DNA of 37,722 bases from Oscillospiraceae bacterium (lineage in GTDB: Bacteria > Bacillota > Clostridia > Oscillospirales > Oscillospiraceae), in assembly GCA_031260605.1 (NCBI GenBank), contig JAISLF010000048.1:1-37722 (forward strand). The letters are read 5' to 3'. How positions within the stretch are numbered: the first letter of the stretch is position 1; every line of letters begins with the position of its first letter. Position numbers and translations under genes: made by a program. Below the pieces are notes generated by a model. The model ran no database searches. It was not told the origin of the DNA and worked only from the letters and a program-made list of their open reading frames with translations. Of the stretch, positions 16,578 to 25,068 are shown piece after piece.

Positions 16578-18104
16578 TTAATATGTCTCGCGGAGAATAT
16601 ACACACTGATGCTGAGTTCTTCAATTTCCTCAACAAGGTAATATTCTTCGTTAAGTTGATTCAATAGTCCATAGTCTCGGTATGTGGCATTCTGTACAAA
16701 ATACACTTTTTTGTATTTGTCCCCGAGATTTTCAGTGGCAAAACCATTTAGATAATTCCAAGCAGAGCGGGTGCCTTTTTGCTCTGCAAAATAACGTTCA
16801 ATTCCGGATGGATGCGGATGATTAAAACACACGGCAACATCCTCATTCATTACATCCCCTTGGCTGTAAATCCAGTCCGCCGCACGCGGAAAATTAGATC
16901 CATTCTTAAGTGTTGAGCTGGGAGCTGCTGACAAACTCACGTAATTTGCCGGAACAAACAGCAGCAATGCCGCAATCATCGCAACAGCAAAAACCGTATT
17001 TATCTGCTTGGATTTACTATGTTTGAGTATGGAATGTACAAAAAAGCCGAAAATAAACGCAAAAAACGGGAAGAGGAAGAGAAAATATCTGTTTATCCAG
17101 AACGTTCCCGCTCCGTATTTTGCAACAAAATACCGCGAAACCACATAGAAACCAAGAACACACCCAAGACTTGCGATTACAAAAATCATTGAAACAAGTC
17201 CCGTTTGGCTATCCTTCGCCGCTGTCTCAGCAGCACTCTCCGCAGCCTTATTACGGGTTTTGAAAAACGCATAAACCGTATAGGCAATAGCCAGGAGAAG
17301 CAAAAAATATACAATTGGATTAAATAAGCTCGGGAGTTGTGAAAATAAATTGATAAGCTTCGGGAACGTACTGCCTGAATTTATCGGAACGTTGCCATCC
17401 ATTCTGAAGTACGCTTTTGTAAATTGCAAATACCACGGAATAAACAGCAACACCGCACCTACATAAGATAGCAGAACACGCTTTGGGCGTTTCTTTTTTA
17501 TTATCAGAATTACATCCGCAAAAAATACAAAGATTAACAGCGCCGCACTTTCCATGTGGATTGAAACCATGAGATACAGCAAAATCCCAAAACAAATCAA
17601 GCTCCCAATTGACGGGATTTTGCGCTTAAACTGCGTTGCATAACACCAAATTAAAAGTGCGGAATAACACACAAATGTCATATACGGACGCAACTCATTT
17701 GCGTATTGTATAAAAAATAAACTTACAATCAAAAAAACTGAAGCAGCAACACCGGAACGCGAATCGGTCACGGATTTGACTGCCATGCCGGTTGCAAAAA
17801 TACTCAGTGCGCAAAAAAACTGCGGAAACAAGAGCAAATATGCATCGCCATACGGGGTTATATGATACCAAATCCAAAGCAGAAAAGCATATAGATAATT
17901 TCCGTCGGTGCCGGAGGTGAAAATGTGCAGCAGCTTGCCACTTGCAATTTCAAGATCGCAGACTTCATCGTTCCAAAAAGTATTCAGTGTATCAACACTC
18001 GCAAGATATGCAAGCATAACAAAAACACCTACGGCAAGCGCAGCGATTGCAAGCGTCCCTGCATGCTTAGCCGTAGCTTTTTGCATTTTTTTCAAAAAAA
18101 CCAC
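16578..18104 (-). CDS. Polytopic GT-C glycosyltransferase (ArnT/GT39-like)
   Basis: The product has 508 residues with about ten to twelve hydrophobic segments and a soluble C-terminal region (about 405-508). Asn45-Asp46-Glu47 in TFWNDEV lies in the first extracytoplasmic loop, where GT-C enzymes using polyprenyl-phosphate sugars place their catalytic acidic residue. ArnT-type enzymes move the sugar from undecaprenyl phosphate to a surface acceptor. A TTG start at 18134 is in frame, but AGGAG lies 8 bases before GTG at 18104, so this start is chosen. It is the first gene of the sugar operon, just behind its promoter. The acceptor in a Gram-positive cell (teichoic acid, S-layer glycan, flagellin or a glycolipid) cannot be read here. 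Confidence 0.85.
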   Translation of the reverse strand: MVFLKKMQKATAKHAGTLAIAALAVGVFVMLAYLASVDTLNTFWNDEVCDLEIASGKLLHIFTSGTDGNYLYAFLLWIWYHITPYGDAYLLLFPQFFCALSIFATGMAVKSVTDSRSGVAASVFLIVSLFFIQYANELRPYMTFVCYSALLIWCYATQFKRKIPSIGSLICFGILLYLMVSIHMESAALLIFVFFADVILIIKKKRPKRVLLSYVGAVLLFIPWYLQFTKAYFRMDGNVPINSGSTFPKLINLFSQLPSLFNPIVYFLLLLAIAYTVYAFFKTRNKAAESAAETAAKDSQTGLVSMIFVIASLGCVLGFYVVSRYFVAKYGAGTFWINRYFLFLFPFFAFIFGFFVHSILKHSKSKQINTVFAVAMIAALLLFVPANYVSLSAAPSSTLKNGSNFPRAADWIYSQGDVMNEDVAVCFNHPHPSGIERYFAEQKGTRSAWNYLNGFATENLGDKYKKVYFVQNATYRDYGLLNQLNEEYYLVEEIEELSISVYILRETY

Positions 18105-18148
18105 TATTGACACTCCTAACGCCAAAATAAACAATAAAATTCAATTAA

Positions 18149-18177
18149 AGTTTATCACATTACATAATCCTTGTCAA
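18149..18177 (-). promoter_or_regulatory. Promoter of the sugar operon
   Basis: On the minus strand TTGACA (18177-18172), 17 bases, TAAACT (18154-18149). Transcription would begin near 18142 and give a ~38-base leader before GTG at 18104. Confidence 0.75.
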
Positions 18178-18397
18178 GCCCCAAAAGCCCGCGCACCGCG
18201 GAAGTCAATTTGCGATTTTGAAGAATATCCGCCATAAAAGCCGGGTCACCTTGGCAAGTCAGGTATGCGGCTAAAAACACGAGTTTGGGGCAGCGGTCGT
18301 TTCTTAAAAAGCGACTGGAATTAATAACGACTTTTCGAACAATATTTAGTATCCGCGGTGCGTTGTCACGGTACTTTGCGGTTTCTTTTGCGGCAAT
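18155..18397 (-). CDS. Doubtful small ORF upstream of the sugar operon
   Basis: An open frame runs to TGA at 18155. A strong AAAGGAGGAG (revcomp of about 18408-18417) is followed after 10 bases by ATT, the rare start codon known from infC; that start gives 80 residues with no recognised domain and a C-terminal QNRKLTSAVRGLLGLDKDYVM. No ATG, GTG or TTG fits that ribosome site in frame; a TTG at 18430 lies upstream of it. The operon promoter overlaps the 3' end. It could be a small gene, a decayed gene or chance. I do not recognise it. Confidence 0.2.
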   Translation of the reverse strand: MAAKETAKYRDNAPRILNIVRKVVINSSRFLRNDRCPKLVFLAAYLTCQGDPAFMADILQNRKLTSAVRGLLGLDKDYVM

Positions 18398-18483
18398 GCT
18401 ATTTCGTCTCCTCCTTTGGCGCTTGCGCAAGAGACCGATGACTCCCCGATAGCAATCCCCACTCCCCCCCGCCCCGAATTCTC

Positions 18484-18512
18484 TTGACTAATACTGGTTT
18501 TCGCGGTAATAT
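18484..18512 (+). promoter_or_regulatory. Promoter of the glutathione peroxidase gene
   Basis: TTGACT (18484-18489), 17 bases, TAATAT (18507-18512). Predicted transcription start is near 18519, 55 bases before the ATG. Confidence 0.75.
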
Positions 18513-18573
18513 ACATTACAGAACAGACACATCGTCAAACAAAACACTGCAATTCACGAAAGGATAAACCGGC

Positions 18574-19029
18574 ATGAGCGTCTATGATTACAGCTACACA
18601 AGTATGGAGGGCACAGCTGTCCCTCTGACGGAGTACGCGGGACAGGTTATTCTGATTGTCAACACCGCAAGTAAATGCGGCTTTACGCCTCAGTACGAGG
18701 GACTTGAGCAGCTCTGGAAAACCTACCGCGACCGCGGGCTTGTCGTCATCGGTTTTCCCTGCAACCAGTTTTTACACCAGGACCCCGGCGACAACGCACA
18801 AATACAGGAGTTTTGCACCGTGCGGTACGGCGTAAGCTTCCCTCTTTCGCAGAAAATTGACGTGAAAGGAGCAAACGCGCACCCGCTGTTCGCGGAATTG
18901 TCGCGCGGCAAATCGCCTAAGTGGAACTTCACAAAGTTCCTGATTGGCAGGGACGGAGAGCTTTCCGAGCGCTTTTCCTCGGTAACAAAACCGGAGCAGC
19001 TTGCACCGTATATTGAAAGGCTGCTGTGA
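18574..19029 (+). CDS. Glutathione peroxidase family (thioredoxin-type) peroxidase
   Basis: The product has 151 residues and reduces hydroperoxides. The peroxidatic Cys35 sits in NTASKCGFTPQ (selenocysteine in animal forms, Cys here), Gln65 in FPCNQF and Trp117-Asn118 in WNFTKFLI complete the catalytic set. Cys81 in QEFC is at the position of the resolving cysteine of thioredoxin-dependent members, so thioredoxin rather than glutathione is the likely reductant. No signal peptide, thus cytoplasmic. AAAGGA precedes the ATG and a good promoter lies upstream. It is probably transcribed with the next gene or alone; no terminator is seen in the 123-base gap. Confidence 0.95.
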   Translation: MSVYDYSYTSMEGTAVPLTEYAGQVILIVNTASKCGFTPQYEGLEQLWKTYRDRGLVVIGFPCNQFLHQDPGDNAQIQEFCTVRYGVSFPLSQKIDVKGANAHPLFAELSRGKSPKWNFTKFLIGRDGELSERFSSVTKPEQLAPYIERLL

Positions 19030-19152
19030 GCGCACACGGCAGGCGCGCAAAAGCGAACTGTTCGTAAATATTGTAATTTCATAAACGGCGCAATACAGAA
19101 CAAAAAGCGGAGCGTGTGACTAACACGTAACTGCTGACTCAGAGGTGGGGAT

Positions 19153-19866
19153 ATGGCTATAGAGACAGAAAAAGAGCACAGAAAGACCAAACGGGCAGTC
19201 ACTTGGTTTGTGTTTATCTCGCTCATTGCGTCGGCAGTTTACGCAATTGTCGGGATAATTCTTGCCGACCCCGGCTCAATTCCCGATGTGCCGCACGGCA
19301 GAGTAAAAAGCGACTATACGCTTATGCTTTTGCAGTGCCTGCTTGGGATTGCCATTATGTTTCTTCCGTCTATTTTGAAAAAACGACGGAAGCTTGCCAT
19401 AACAAACAGGATGCACATACTTTTTGTTACGTTTCTCTACTGCGCGATTGTCCTGGGCGAGGTGCGAAGCTTTTATTATAAGGTTCCGCATTGGGACAGC
19501 TTTTTGCATATTTTCAGCGGCGCAATGCTTGGCGTTGTCGGGTTCTCCATTATTGACACACTCAACGACAACAAAGCTATCCGTACTCATATGACGGATA
19601 AGTTTGTGGCGGTGTTTTCCTTTTGCTTTGCGCTGTCGCTTGGCACGGTGTGGGAAATTTACGAATTTGCAGGGGACTGCATTCTGTCCTTGAATATGCA
19701 GAAATTTGCGTTGGAGGACGGAACGCCTCTTGTCGGTCAGCTGGCATTACAGGACACCATGAAGGATCTGATTGTAGACGCCGTCGGCGTACTGGCGGTG
19801 GTCGTCTACGCTTACCTTATGGCAAAAAGAAAAAGACGTACAGACAGCGAACAGATAACAATATGA
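19153..19866 (+). CDS. DUF2238/YjdF-like membrane protein
   Basis: The product has 237 residues. Hydrophobic segments lie near 16-38, 54-71, 86-104, 114-134, 150-172 and 207-226. PHWDSFLHIFSGAMLG, TVWEIYEFAGD and LQDTMKDLIVDAVG are the conserved charged motifs that define the DUF2238 (YjdF) family. The histidines and acidic residues at membrane edges suggest metal or ion handling, but the function is unknown. AGAGGTGGGG gives a strong ribosome site. The response regulator starts 78 bases downstream. Confidence 0.8.
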   Translation: MAIETEKEHRKTKRAVTWFVFISLIASAVYAIVGIILADPGSIPDVPHGRVKSDYTLMLLQCLLGIAIMFLPSILKKRRKLAITNRMHILFVTFLYCAIVLGEVRSFYYKVPHWDSFLHIFSGAMLGVVGFSIIDTLNDNKAIRTHMTDKFVAVFSFCFALSLGTVWEIYEFAGDCILSLNMQKFALEDGTPLVGQLALQDTMKDLIVDAVGVLAVVVYAYLMAKRKRRTDSEQITI

Positions 19867-19944
19867 GTACCCGGGCGCGGCGCGGCGAGAACCGAAACTA
19901 TGTACCTGTTTGCAAAATGCACGTTTTGAGGAGCAGCATTATTT

Positions 19945-20622
19945 ATGCGCGTTTTAATAATTGAGGACAACACGGCGCTGTCCGAGCAGGTCAAAAAAAG
20001 TCTGGAAAACAGCGGCTTTTCTGTAGACACTGCGGCATTCGGACAATTAGGCGAGGAAAAAGCCTATGTGAGCGCCTACGACGTTATTTTGCTGGATTTG
20101 AACCTGCCCGATAAGGACGGGCTGGAGATTTTGCAGTTTTTGCGTGAATCCGGCATTGACACACCCGTCATTGTCATCACCGCGCGGGACGAGGTTGAGC
20201 AGCGTGCAGCCGGTCTTGACCTTGGCGCGGACGACTATATTGTCAAGCCGTTTGAGCTGCTGGAGCTGCGGGCGCGGATTCAGGCTGTAATACGGCGGTT
20301 TCAGGGCAGAACAAACCCGCTGATTTCCGTCGGAGGGCTTACGGTAAATCCAAAAACACGCGCGGCGCAGTATCAGGGCGTGCCGCTTGTATTAAAGGCA
20401 AAGGAGTTCGACATTTTGGAGTGCATTGCCGGCTGCCACCCTGAGGTAATTTCACTTGAAGCGATTGCGGAGCACGTTTATAACGAGGACTACGATCCTT
20501 TTTCCTCCGTGCTGCGCGTCCATATTGCGCGGCTGAAAAAGGCGCTTGCAGAAGCGGCGGGCTTTGATTTGCTGCAAACAATTCGCGGAAAGGGGTACGT
20601 TCTATGCGACAGGCAAGATTGA
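19945..20622 (+). CDS. OmpR-family response regulator
   Basis: The product has 225 residues. The receiver domain (1-115) has the acidic pair Glu7-Asp8, phospho-acceptor Asp51 in LLDLNLPD, Thr79 and Lys101 in VKPFE. The winged-helix DNA-binding domain (about 127-223) ends with the typical TIRGKGYVL. It is followed by its kinase with a 19-base overlap. GAGGAG lies upstream of the ATG. Targets are unknown. The ABC importer operon that begins at 21851 is a candidate by position only, as a terminator separates the two units. Confidence 0.95.
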   Translation: MRVLIIEDNTALSEQVKKSLENSGFSVDTAAFGQLGEEKAYVSAYDVILLDLNLPDKDGLEILQFLRESGIDTPVIVITARDEVEQRAAGLDLGADDYIVKPFELLELRARIQAVIRRFQGRTNPLISVGGLTVNPKTRAAQYQGVPLVLKAKEFDILECIAGCHPEVISLEAIAEHVYNEDYDPFSSVLRVHIARLKKALAEAAGFDLLQTIRGKGYVLCDRQD

Positions 20623-21695
20623 AAATCGGCGCGGCAATCATCGCGTTTACGCTGTTTTTAACGCTTGCGTTTATCTCCGGAGCGTATCTGCTTTTTGCGG
20701 CTTATAACAACGGCCTTGAAAAAGCGATGGAGGACGTCGGCGGTGTTTATGTTCTTTCACCGGAAAACGCGTACGACTTCACCGTGTCCGGCTCAACCTC
20801 CGGCTTTATTAGCGGACATATGCTCGGCAGGGACGATCTGCAGAGCTTTTTCGGCGGTCAGATTCAAAAAAGCCTGCCGATTATTGTGATTTCATTTTGC
20901 GCACTGCTTGCGGTGTCCGCCTTAATACTCTGGCGTGTGCTGAGCAAAATCGAGCAAACCCGCACAAAGCGTCTTGTGAGAAACCTGCACGGCATTTCGG
21001 AGGACGCGGAAATTCTGGAAACCGACCCTGTGCTCTCAGACGCATATAACCACCTAAAGGCACTGTTTGCGCAGCATTTTGAGGACTACAGGCGATTACA
21101 GTCATATCTGGTTCACGAGCAGAAAAACAATATTGCGATTTTGAAAGCCTGCCTTGATTTGCAGAATAACGAGCCGCAGGCGCGGATTCTCGGCGCAATA
21201 TCGGACGGAATCGACGATATTGTGACAATCGGCGATTCGGCAGGCGACGCGGCGCGCTCTGAGGTGGACGCGGCGCTGGTTTGCGCACGCGCCTGCGACG
21301 CGTACAAAAATCTTGCACAGCTGCACTTTGACTTTGACGAAACGCATAATTATGACATTCTTGCAAAGGAGCGCTGGATTTACCGCGCCGTGTGCAATTT
21401 GCTGGACAACGCTGTCAAGTACGGAAACGGAAAACCGATTGAGGTCGCCGTGCGGCGGCAAAAAAGCAGCGTTGTGCTCACCGTAACGGATCACGGAATA
21501 GGTATTCCGAAAAGCGAGCAGGAAAAAATCTGGGATCACCGTTACCGCGTTCAAACACTGAAAAAAGACGGGTACGGTATCGGGCTGAGCCTGGTTTCGC
21601 ACGTCGCCGATTTGTGCGGCGGATTTGTTTATGTTGACAGCGAGTCCGGAAAAGGGGCAAGCTTTTATCTGTCGTTCCCAGCTCTGCATGCGTGA
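20604..21695 (+). CDS. Sensor histidine kinase
   Basis: The product has 363 residues. Two membrane helices (about 8-30 and 91-110) enclose a ~60-residue extracytoplasmic sensor. His171 in LVHEQKNNIAIL is the likely phosphorylation site: the HEQKN box resembles the HxxxN type and differs from the usual HELRTPL. The ATPase domain follows with NLLDNAVKYG (265-274), DHGIGIPKSE (297-306) and GYGIGLSLV (323-331). No HAMP domain is evident. The small sensor domain suggests direct sensing at the membrane. It pairs with the response regulator upstream. Confidence 0.93.
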   Translation: MRQARLKIGAAIIAFTLFLTLAFISGAYLLFAAYNNGLEKAMEDVGGVYVLSPENAYDFTVSGSTSGFISGHMLGRDDLQSFFGGQIQKSLPIIVISFCALLAVSALILWRVLSKIEQTRTKRLVRNLHGISEDAEILETDPVLSDAYNHLKALFAQHFEDYRRLQSYLVHEQKNNIAILKACLDLQNNEPQARILGAISDGIDDIVTIGDSAGDAARSEVDAALVCARACDAYKNLAQLHFDFDETHNYDILAKERWIYRAVCNLLDNAVKYGNGKPIEVAVRRQKSSVVLTVTDHGIGIPKSEQEKIWDHRYRVQTLKKDGYGIGLSLVSHVADLCGGFVYVDSESGKGASFYLSFPALHA

Positions 21696-21737
21696 TTTTT
21701 CGGAGCCTGCAATTGTGCGCAGATTGTCCGAACGGCT

Positions 21738-21783
21738 AAAAAAGCACAAAACGCCTTGGCTTCAAAGGTTTTTCGTGCTTTTT
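21738..21783 (+). terminator. Terminator after the two-component system
   Basis: AAAAAGCAC (21739-21747) pairs with GTGCTTTTT (21775-21783), with an imperfect inner stem, and the downstream arm ends in a T run. Confidence 0.75.
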
Positions 21784-21850
21784 GCTTTCTGAAGCAGTCG
21801 TCCTTCAACCGGCGGCCGAAGCCAAAGAGCAATCTTCTTTTCAACGGAAT

Positions 21851-21879
21851 TTGACAAATCCGTTTTCTTTGAGTAGAAT
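21851..21879 (+). promoter_or_regulatory. Promoter of the FecCD/BtuCDF-type importer operon
   Basis: TTGACA (21851-21856), 17 bases, TAGAAT (21874-21879). Transcription would begin near 21886. No clear Fur- or DtxR-type palindrome overlaps it. Confidence 0.8.
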
Positions 21880-21936
21880 AACTAATAATCGGCTTGACCC
21901 CGCGCTGCCAAAAAACTGTACTCCCTCCCCTATCCG

Positions 21937-22995
21937 ATGCAAAAAAACAATCCTCCCGACAATCTCATAACCTCCGCGTCCGTTCGGGCGCGTTACGCGC
22001 GGCGCGGCACGTTGCTTGTTGCCGCGCTTATCGCCGTTTTCGTGGTTTCGTTCTTCCTCGGGCGATATAAGGTCAGCCTCGGGAGCTTCTGGCGCATTTT
22101 TACCTCGCCCGTGACGGGCGACGATCTGTCGGACATTTCACGCGAGGTTTCGGCGACGCTTTATATCCGCCTGCCCCGCGTTATCGCGGCTCTGCTAATC
22201 GGCGCGGCGCTCAGCACTGCGGGCGCGTCCTATCAGGGAATGTTCCGCAATCCTATGGTTTCGCCGGACATTCTCGGCGCGTCAACAGGCGCTGGCTTCG
22301 GCGCGGCGCTTGCGATTCTGCTTTCGATGAACTACTTCGGGATTATGACGCTTGCGTTTATCGGCGGAATGGGCGCGGTTTTGCTCGCGTACCTCGTCAG
22401 CCGCTCCAGCAGACTGGACGGGACGCTCGCGCTCGTGCTTGCCGGCGTTATGATAAGCTCGCTTTTTTCTGCAGGGACGTCGTTTATCAAGCTGATTGCC
22501 GACACGGACAATCAGCTCCCCGCGATTACCTACTGGCTTATGGGTTCGCTTTCCTCAATCAAGCTTGAGGATTTACCCTTTGCGGCAATACCGATTGTTG
22601 CGGGGCTTATCCCGCTGATTCTCCTGAGCTGGCGGATAAATCTGCTGACGACAGGAGAGGACGAAGCGAAAAGCCTCGGCGTAAACGTCACGGGACTGCG
22701 TCTTGCGGTTATCATCTGCGCCACGCTTATGACTGCCGCGTCTGTCGCCGTATCCGGGATGATCGGCTGGATTGGGCTTGTAATTCCACACTTTATCCGC
22801 CTTATTTTCGGCTATGACTACCGCCGGATTATCCCGATGTCGGCTATTCTCGGCGCGGCTTTCCTGCTTGTGGTGGACAATATTGCGAGAATCGCAACGA
22901 CCACGGAGCTTCCGCTCGGCATACTGACCTCCTTTGTCGGCGCACCGATTTTTGTATATCTGATTTTGACGGGAGGACAGCGGCGTGAGCATTGA
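21937..22995 (+). CDS. FecCD/BtuC-type ABC permease
   Basis: The product has 352 residues with about ten membrane helices. IRLPRVIAALLIGAALSTAGASYQGMFRNPMVSPDILGASTGA is the usual start region of the family, and IGWIGLVIPHFIRLIFG is the conserved loop that touches the ATPase; the end LTSFVGAPIFVYLI is also typical. Such permeases import Fe-siderophores, heme, cobalamin or related chelates. The ATG at 21937 gives a 22-residue cytoplasmic head but has no clear ribosome site, so translation may be weak or the start may differ. It overlaps the ATPase gene by 11 bases. First gene of the importer operon. Confidence 0.95.
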   Translation: MQKNNPPDNLITSASVRARYARRGTLLVAALIAVFVVSFFLGRYKVSLGSFWRIFTSPVTGDDLSDISREVSATLYIRLPRVIAALLIGAALSTAGASYQGMFRNPMVSPDILGASTGAGFGAALAILLSMNYFGIMTLAFIGGMGAVLLAYLVSRSSRLDGTLALVLAGVMISSLFSAGTSFIKLIADTDNQLPAITYWLMGSLSSIKLEDLPFAAIPIVAGLIPLILLSWRINLLTTGEDEAKSLGVNVTGLRLAVIICATLMTAASVAVSGMIGWIGLVIPHFIRLIFGYDYRRIIPMSAILGAAFLLVVDNIARIATTTELPLGILTSFVGAPIFVYLILTGGQRREH

Positions 22996-23764
22996 CGCAC
23001 TCAATCTTTCCGTATCGTACGGCACGCATGAGGTGCTCTCGGGCGTGACGTTTTCCGCCGCCGCAGGGGACTGCCTTGCCGTTCTCGGACCGAACGGCGT
23101 CGGCAAAAGCACTCTGTTCAAGTGTCTGCTCGGCTTTCTTGCGCCGAAGCTCGGCGAGGTGACGGTTGAGGGACGTAAGATTCTCGGTATGCCGCGCGCT
23201 GAGGCGGCAAAGCTTGTCGCCTACATTCCGCAGTCCTCCGTTCCGACGTTTAACTACACCGTGCTGGACACAGTGCTGATGGGCGTGACAAACAGCCTCC
23301 CAGCCTTTCGCGGACCTAATGAGCGGCACACAAACAAAGCTCTTGAGATACTCGAAACGCTCGGTATCCCGCACCTCGCAGAAAACGGCGTGGAAAAAAT
23401 CAGCGGCGGCGAGCGTCAGCTTGCGCTTATCGCACGGGCGCTGATTCAGGACGCTCGGGTGCTGATTATGGACGAACCGACCGCGAACCTCGACTACGGC
23501 AACCGCTTTCGCGTTATGGAGCGCATAACTCATCTTGCGGAAAACGGCTACACCGTCATTTTCTCAACGCACGAGCCAAACCATGCCCTTGAGTACGCAA
23601 ACCGCGTTCTCGCGCTGAAATCCGGAAAAATACTCACGTTCGGTGAACCGAACTCGGTTTTGACAGAGCGAACTCTTTCCGAGCTGTACGGAATCGGCGT
23701 GCACGTCGGGCAGCTCAGGATTGGCGGCAAGGAGCATTCCGTTTCGCTGCCCTACAACAGATAA
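22985..23764 (+). CDS. FecE/BtuD-type ABC ATPase
   Basis: The product has 259 residues. Walker A is GPNGVGKST (35-43), the Q-loop Gln is in YIPQSSVPTFNYTV, the signature is ISGGERQLALIARAL, Walker B is VLIMDEPTANLD and the switch His is in STHEPNHALEYANRVL. These are the marks of ATPases that drive FecCD-type importers. GTG is the start, with GGGAGG 8 bases before it inside the permease gene. It energises the transporter formed with the genes on either side. Confidence 0.95.
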   Translation: MSIDALNLSVSYGTHEVLSGVTFSAAAGDCLAVLGPNGVGKSTLFKCLLGFLAPKLGEVTVEGRKILGMPRAEAAKLVAYIPQSSVPTFNYTVLDTVLMGVTNSLPAFRGPNERHTNKALEILETLGIPHLAENGVEKISGGERQLALIARALIQDARVLIMDEPTANLDYGNRFRVMERITHLAENGYTVIFSTHEPNHALEYANRVLALKSGKILTFGEPNSVLTERTLSELYGIGVHVGQLRIGGKEHSVSLPYNR

Positions 23765-23778
23765 ACAGGTACCTGCCA

Positions 23779-24849
23779 ATGAAAAAACAAATTTTTGCCG
23801 TGCTTGCGGCTGTTATAATGCTTGCCTCCGCGCTGACCTCGTGCGGCACACCCCGCCCGGACGCGAACAGCCGGGTTTTCACCGACTCGGCAGGGCGTGA
23901 GGTGCTTATTCCGAAAGACGTAACTCGCGTTGCGCCGAGCGGCGCCGTTGCGACAATGTTTTTATCAACAATCGCGCCTGAATATATGGTGTCTGTTGCA
24001 AGCACGCCGTCCTCCGCGCAGTACAAGTATATGCCGAAGGAGCTGATGACGCTTCCGACAACGGGGCAGATGTACGGCAGCAAGAGCACGATTAATCTTG
24101 AGGCGCTGCTGGACGCCGAACCGCAGCTTATAATCGACCTCGGCGACAAAAAAGACGGCATCGCCAAGGATATGGACAGGCTGCAAAAGCAAACAGGCAT
24201 TCCTGTAGTGTTTATTGAGGCGGATTTAGACGATATGGCGGCGGCTTACCGTTCACTCGGCGCGATTCTTTCCGACAAAGCGGTGCGCGGCGAGGAAATT
24301 GCGGTACTGATTGACGAAACCGTCACTATGGCGACTGAAAACTCCGCAAAAATCCCGGAGGCGGAGCGCATTTCCGTGATGTACACCTCCGGCACCACGG
24401 GACTTGCCACAAACGCGCAAGGCTCGACGCAGGCGCAGGTTCTCCCGCTCATCGGCGCGAAAAACGCGATTGTGGTGGACGAGGTGTCTGACCGCGGCGG
24501 CGGAAATATCATCAGTATGGAGCAGCTTTACAACTTCGACCCGGAGGTCATCATTTTCGCAACAGGCAGCGTGTATGATACCGCCGGCAGCGAGCGCATA
24601 TGGCAGGAGCTTTCTGCCGTCAAAAACGGCAGGTATTACGAGATTCCCGGTATGCCGTACAACTGGATGTCAAGCCCGCCGTCAATCAATATGATACTCG
24701 GGATTTGGTGGCTCGGCAATCTGCTGTACCCCGAGGTGTACAGCTACAATATTGCGGAAAAGGCGACCGAATGCTTCCGCGTGTTCTGGCAATACGAGCT
24801 TTCGGCAGAGGAGGCGGCGGAAATGCTGGCAAATTCCTCGCTGAAGTAA
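23779..24849 (+). CDS. Class III solute-binding lipoprotein of a FecCD-type importer
   Basis: The product has 356 residues. The lipoprotein signal ends ALTSC with Cys22 as the lipid-bearing residue. A two-lobed TroA/BtuF-type fold follows: VFTDSAGREVLIPKDVTRVAPSG, then the ISMEQLYNFDPEVII segment in lobe 2. The end contains MPYNWMSSPPSINMILGIWWLGNLLYP, a motif widespread in class III proteins for metal chelates and often found near ExbB/DUF2149 genes. It presents ligand to the permease on the outer face. The ligand is not clear: heme, corrinoid, iron chelate or oxyanion complexes are possible. It is the last gene before a strong terminator. Confidence 0.92.
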   Translation: MKKQIFAVLAAVIMLASALTSCGTPRPDANSRVFTDSAGREVLIPKDVTRVAPSGAVATMFLSTIAPEYMVSVASTPSSAQYKYMPKELMTLPTTGQMYGSKSTINLEALLDAEPQLIIDLGDKKDGIAKDMDRLQKQTGIPVVFIEADLDDMAAAYRSLGAILSDKAVRGEEIAVLIDETVTMATENSAKIPEAERISVMYTSGTTGLATNAQGSTQAQVLPLIGAKNAIVVDEVSDRGGGNIISMEQLYNFDPEVIIFATGSVYDTAGSERIWQELSAVKNGRYYEIPGMPYNWMSSPPSINMILGIWWLGNLLYPEVYSYNIAEKATECFRVFWQYELSAEEAAEMLANSSLK

Positions 24850-24907
24850 CGCCGAATATTTTGACACGCCGCACCAAAATTCGCCGAAGGCGAATGAATA
24901 CAAATCC

Positions 24908-24941
24908 GAAAAGACGGGGGAATTCATTTCCCCGTCTTTTC
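24908..24941 (+). terminator. Terminator of the importer operon
   Basis: GAAAAGACGGGG (24908-24919) pairs with CCCCGTCTTTTC (24930-24941) around a 10-base loop; T-rich sequence follows. Confidence 0.88.
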
Positions 24942-24952
24942 TCCTTATTCCT

Positions 24953-25011
24953 CACTTTGACGGCGACCGGCACTAATTACAAACGCCAAAACCCGCTCCG
25001 CCGTCAAAGTG
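24953..25011. repeat. Inverted repeat just upstream of the ncRNA promoter
   Basis: CACTTTGACGGCG (24953-24965) is repeated as its reverse complement CGCCGTCAAAGTG (24999-25011) with 33 bases between. The right arm ends 22 bases before the -35 box at 25034. It could be a pair of regulator sites or the arms of a long hairpin. Confidence 0.6.
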
Positions 25012-25033
25012 CCGCGGCAGCGCAAAAAAACCC

Positions 25034-25062
25034 TTGACAAACATAAAATATCCTGTCATAAT
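25034..25062 (+). promoter_or_regulatory. Strong promoter of the ncRNA
   Basis: TTGACA (25034-25039), 17 bases, CATAAT (25057-25062). Predicted transcription start is near 25069. Confidence 0.85.
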
Positions 25063-25068
25063 AAGTTT

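Noticed and set aside
10186-18104. Rhamnose (rml) operon
   Set aside because: RfbA and RfbB are present but rmlC and rmlD are not; WecE uses the RfbB product instead.
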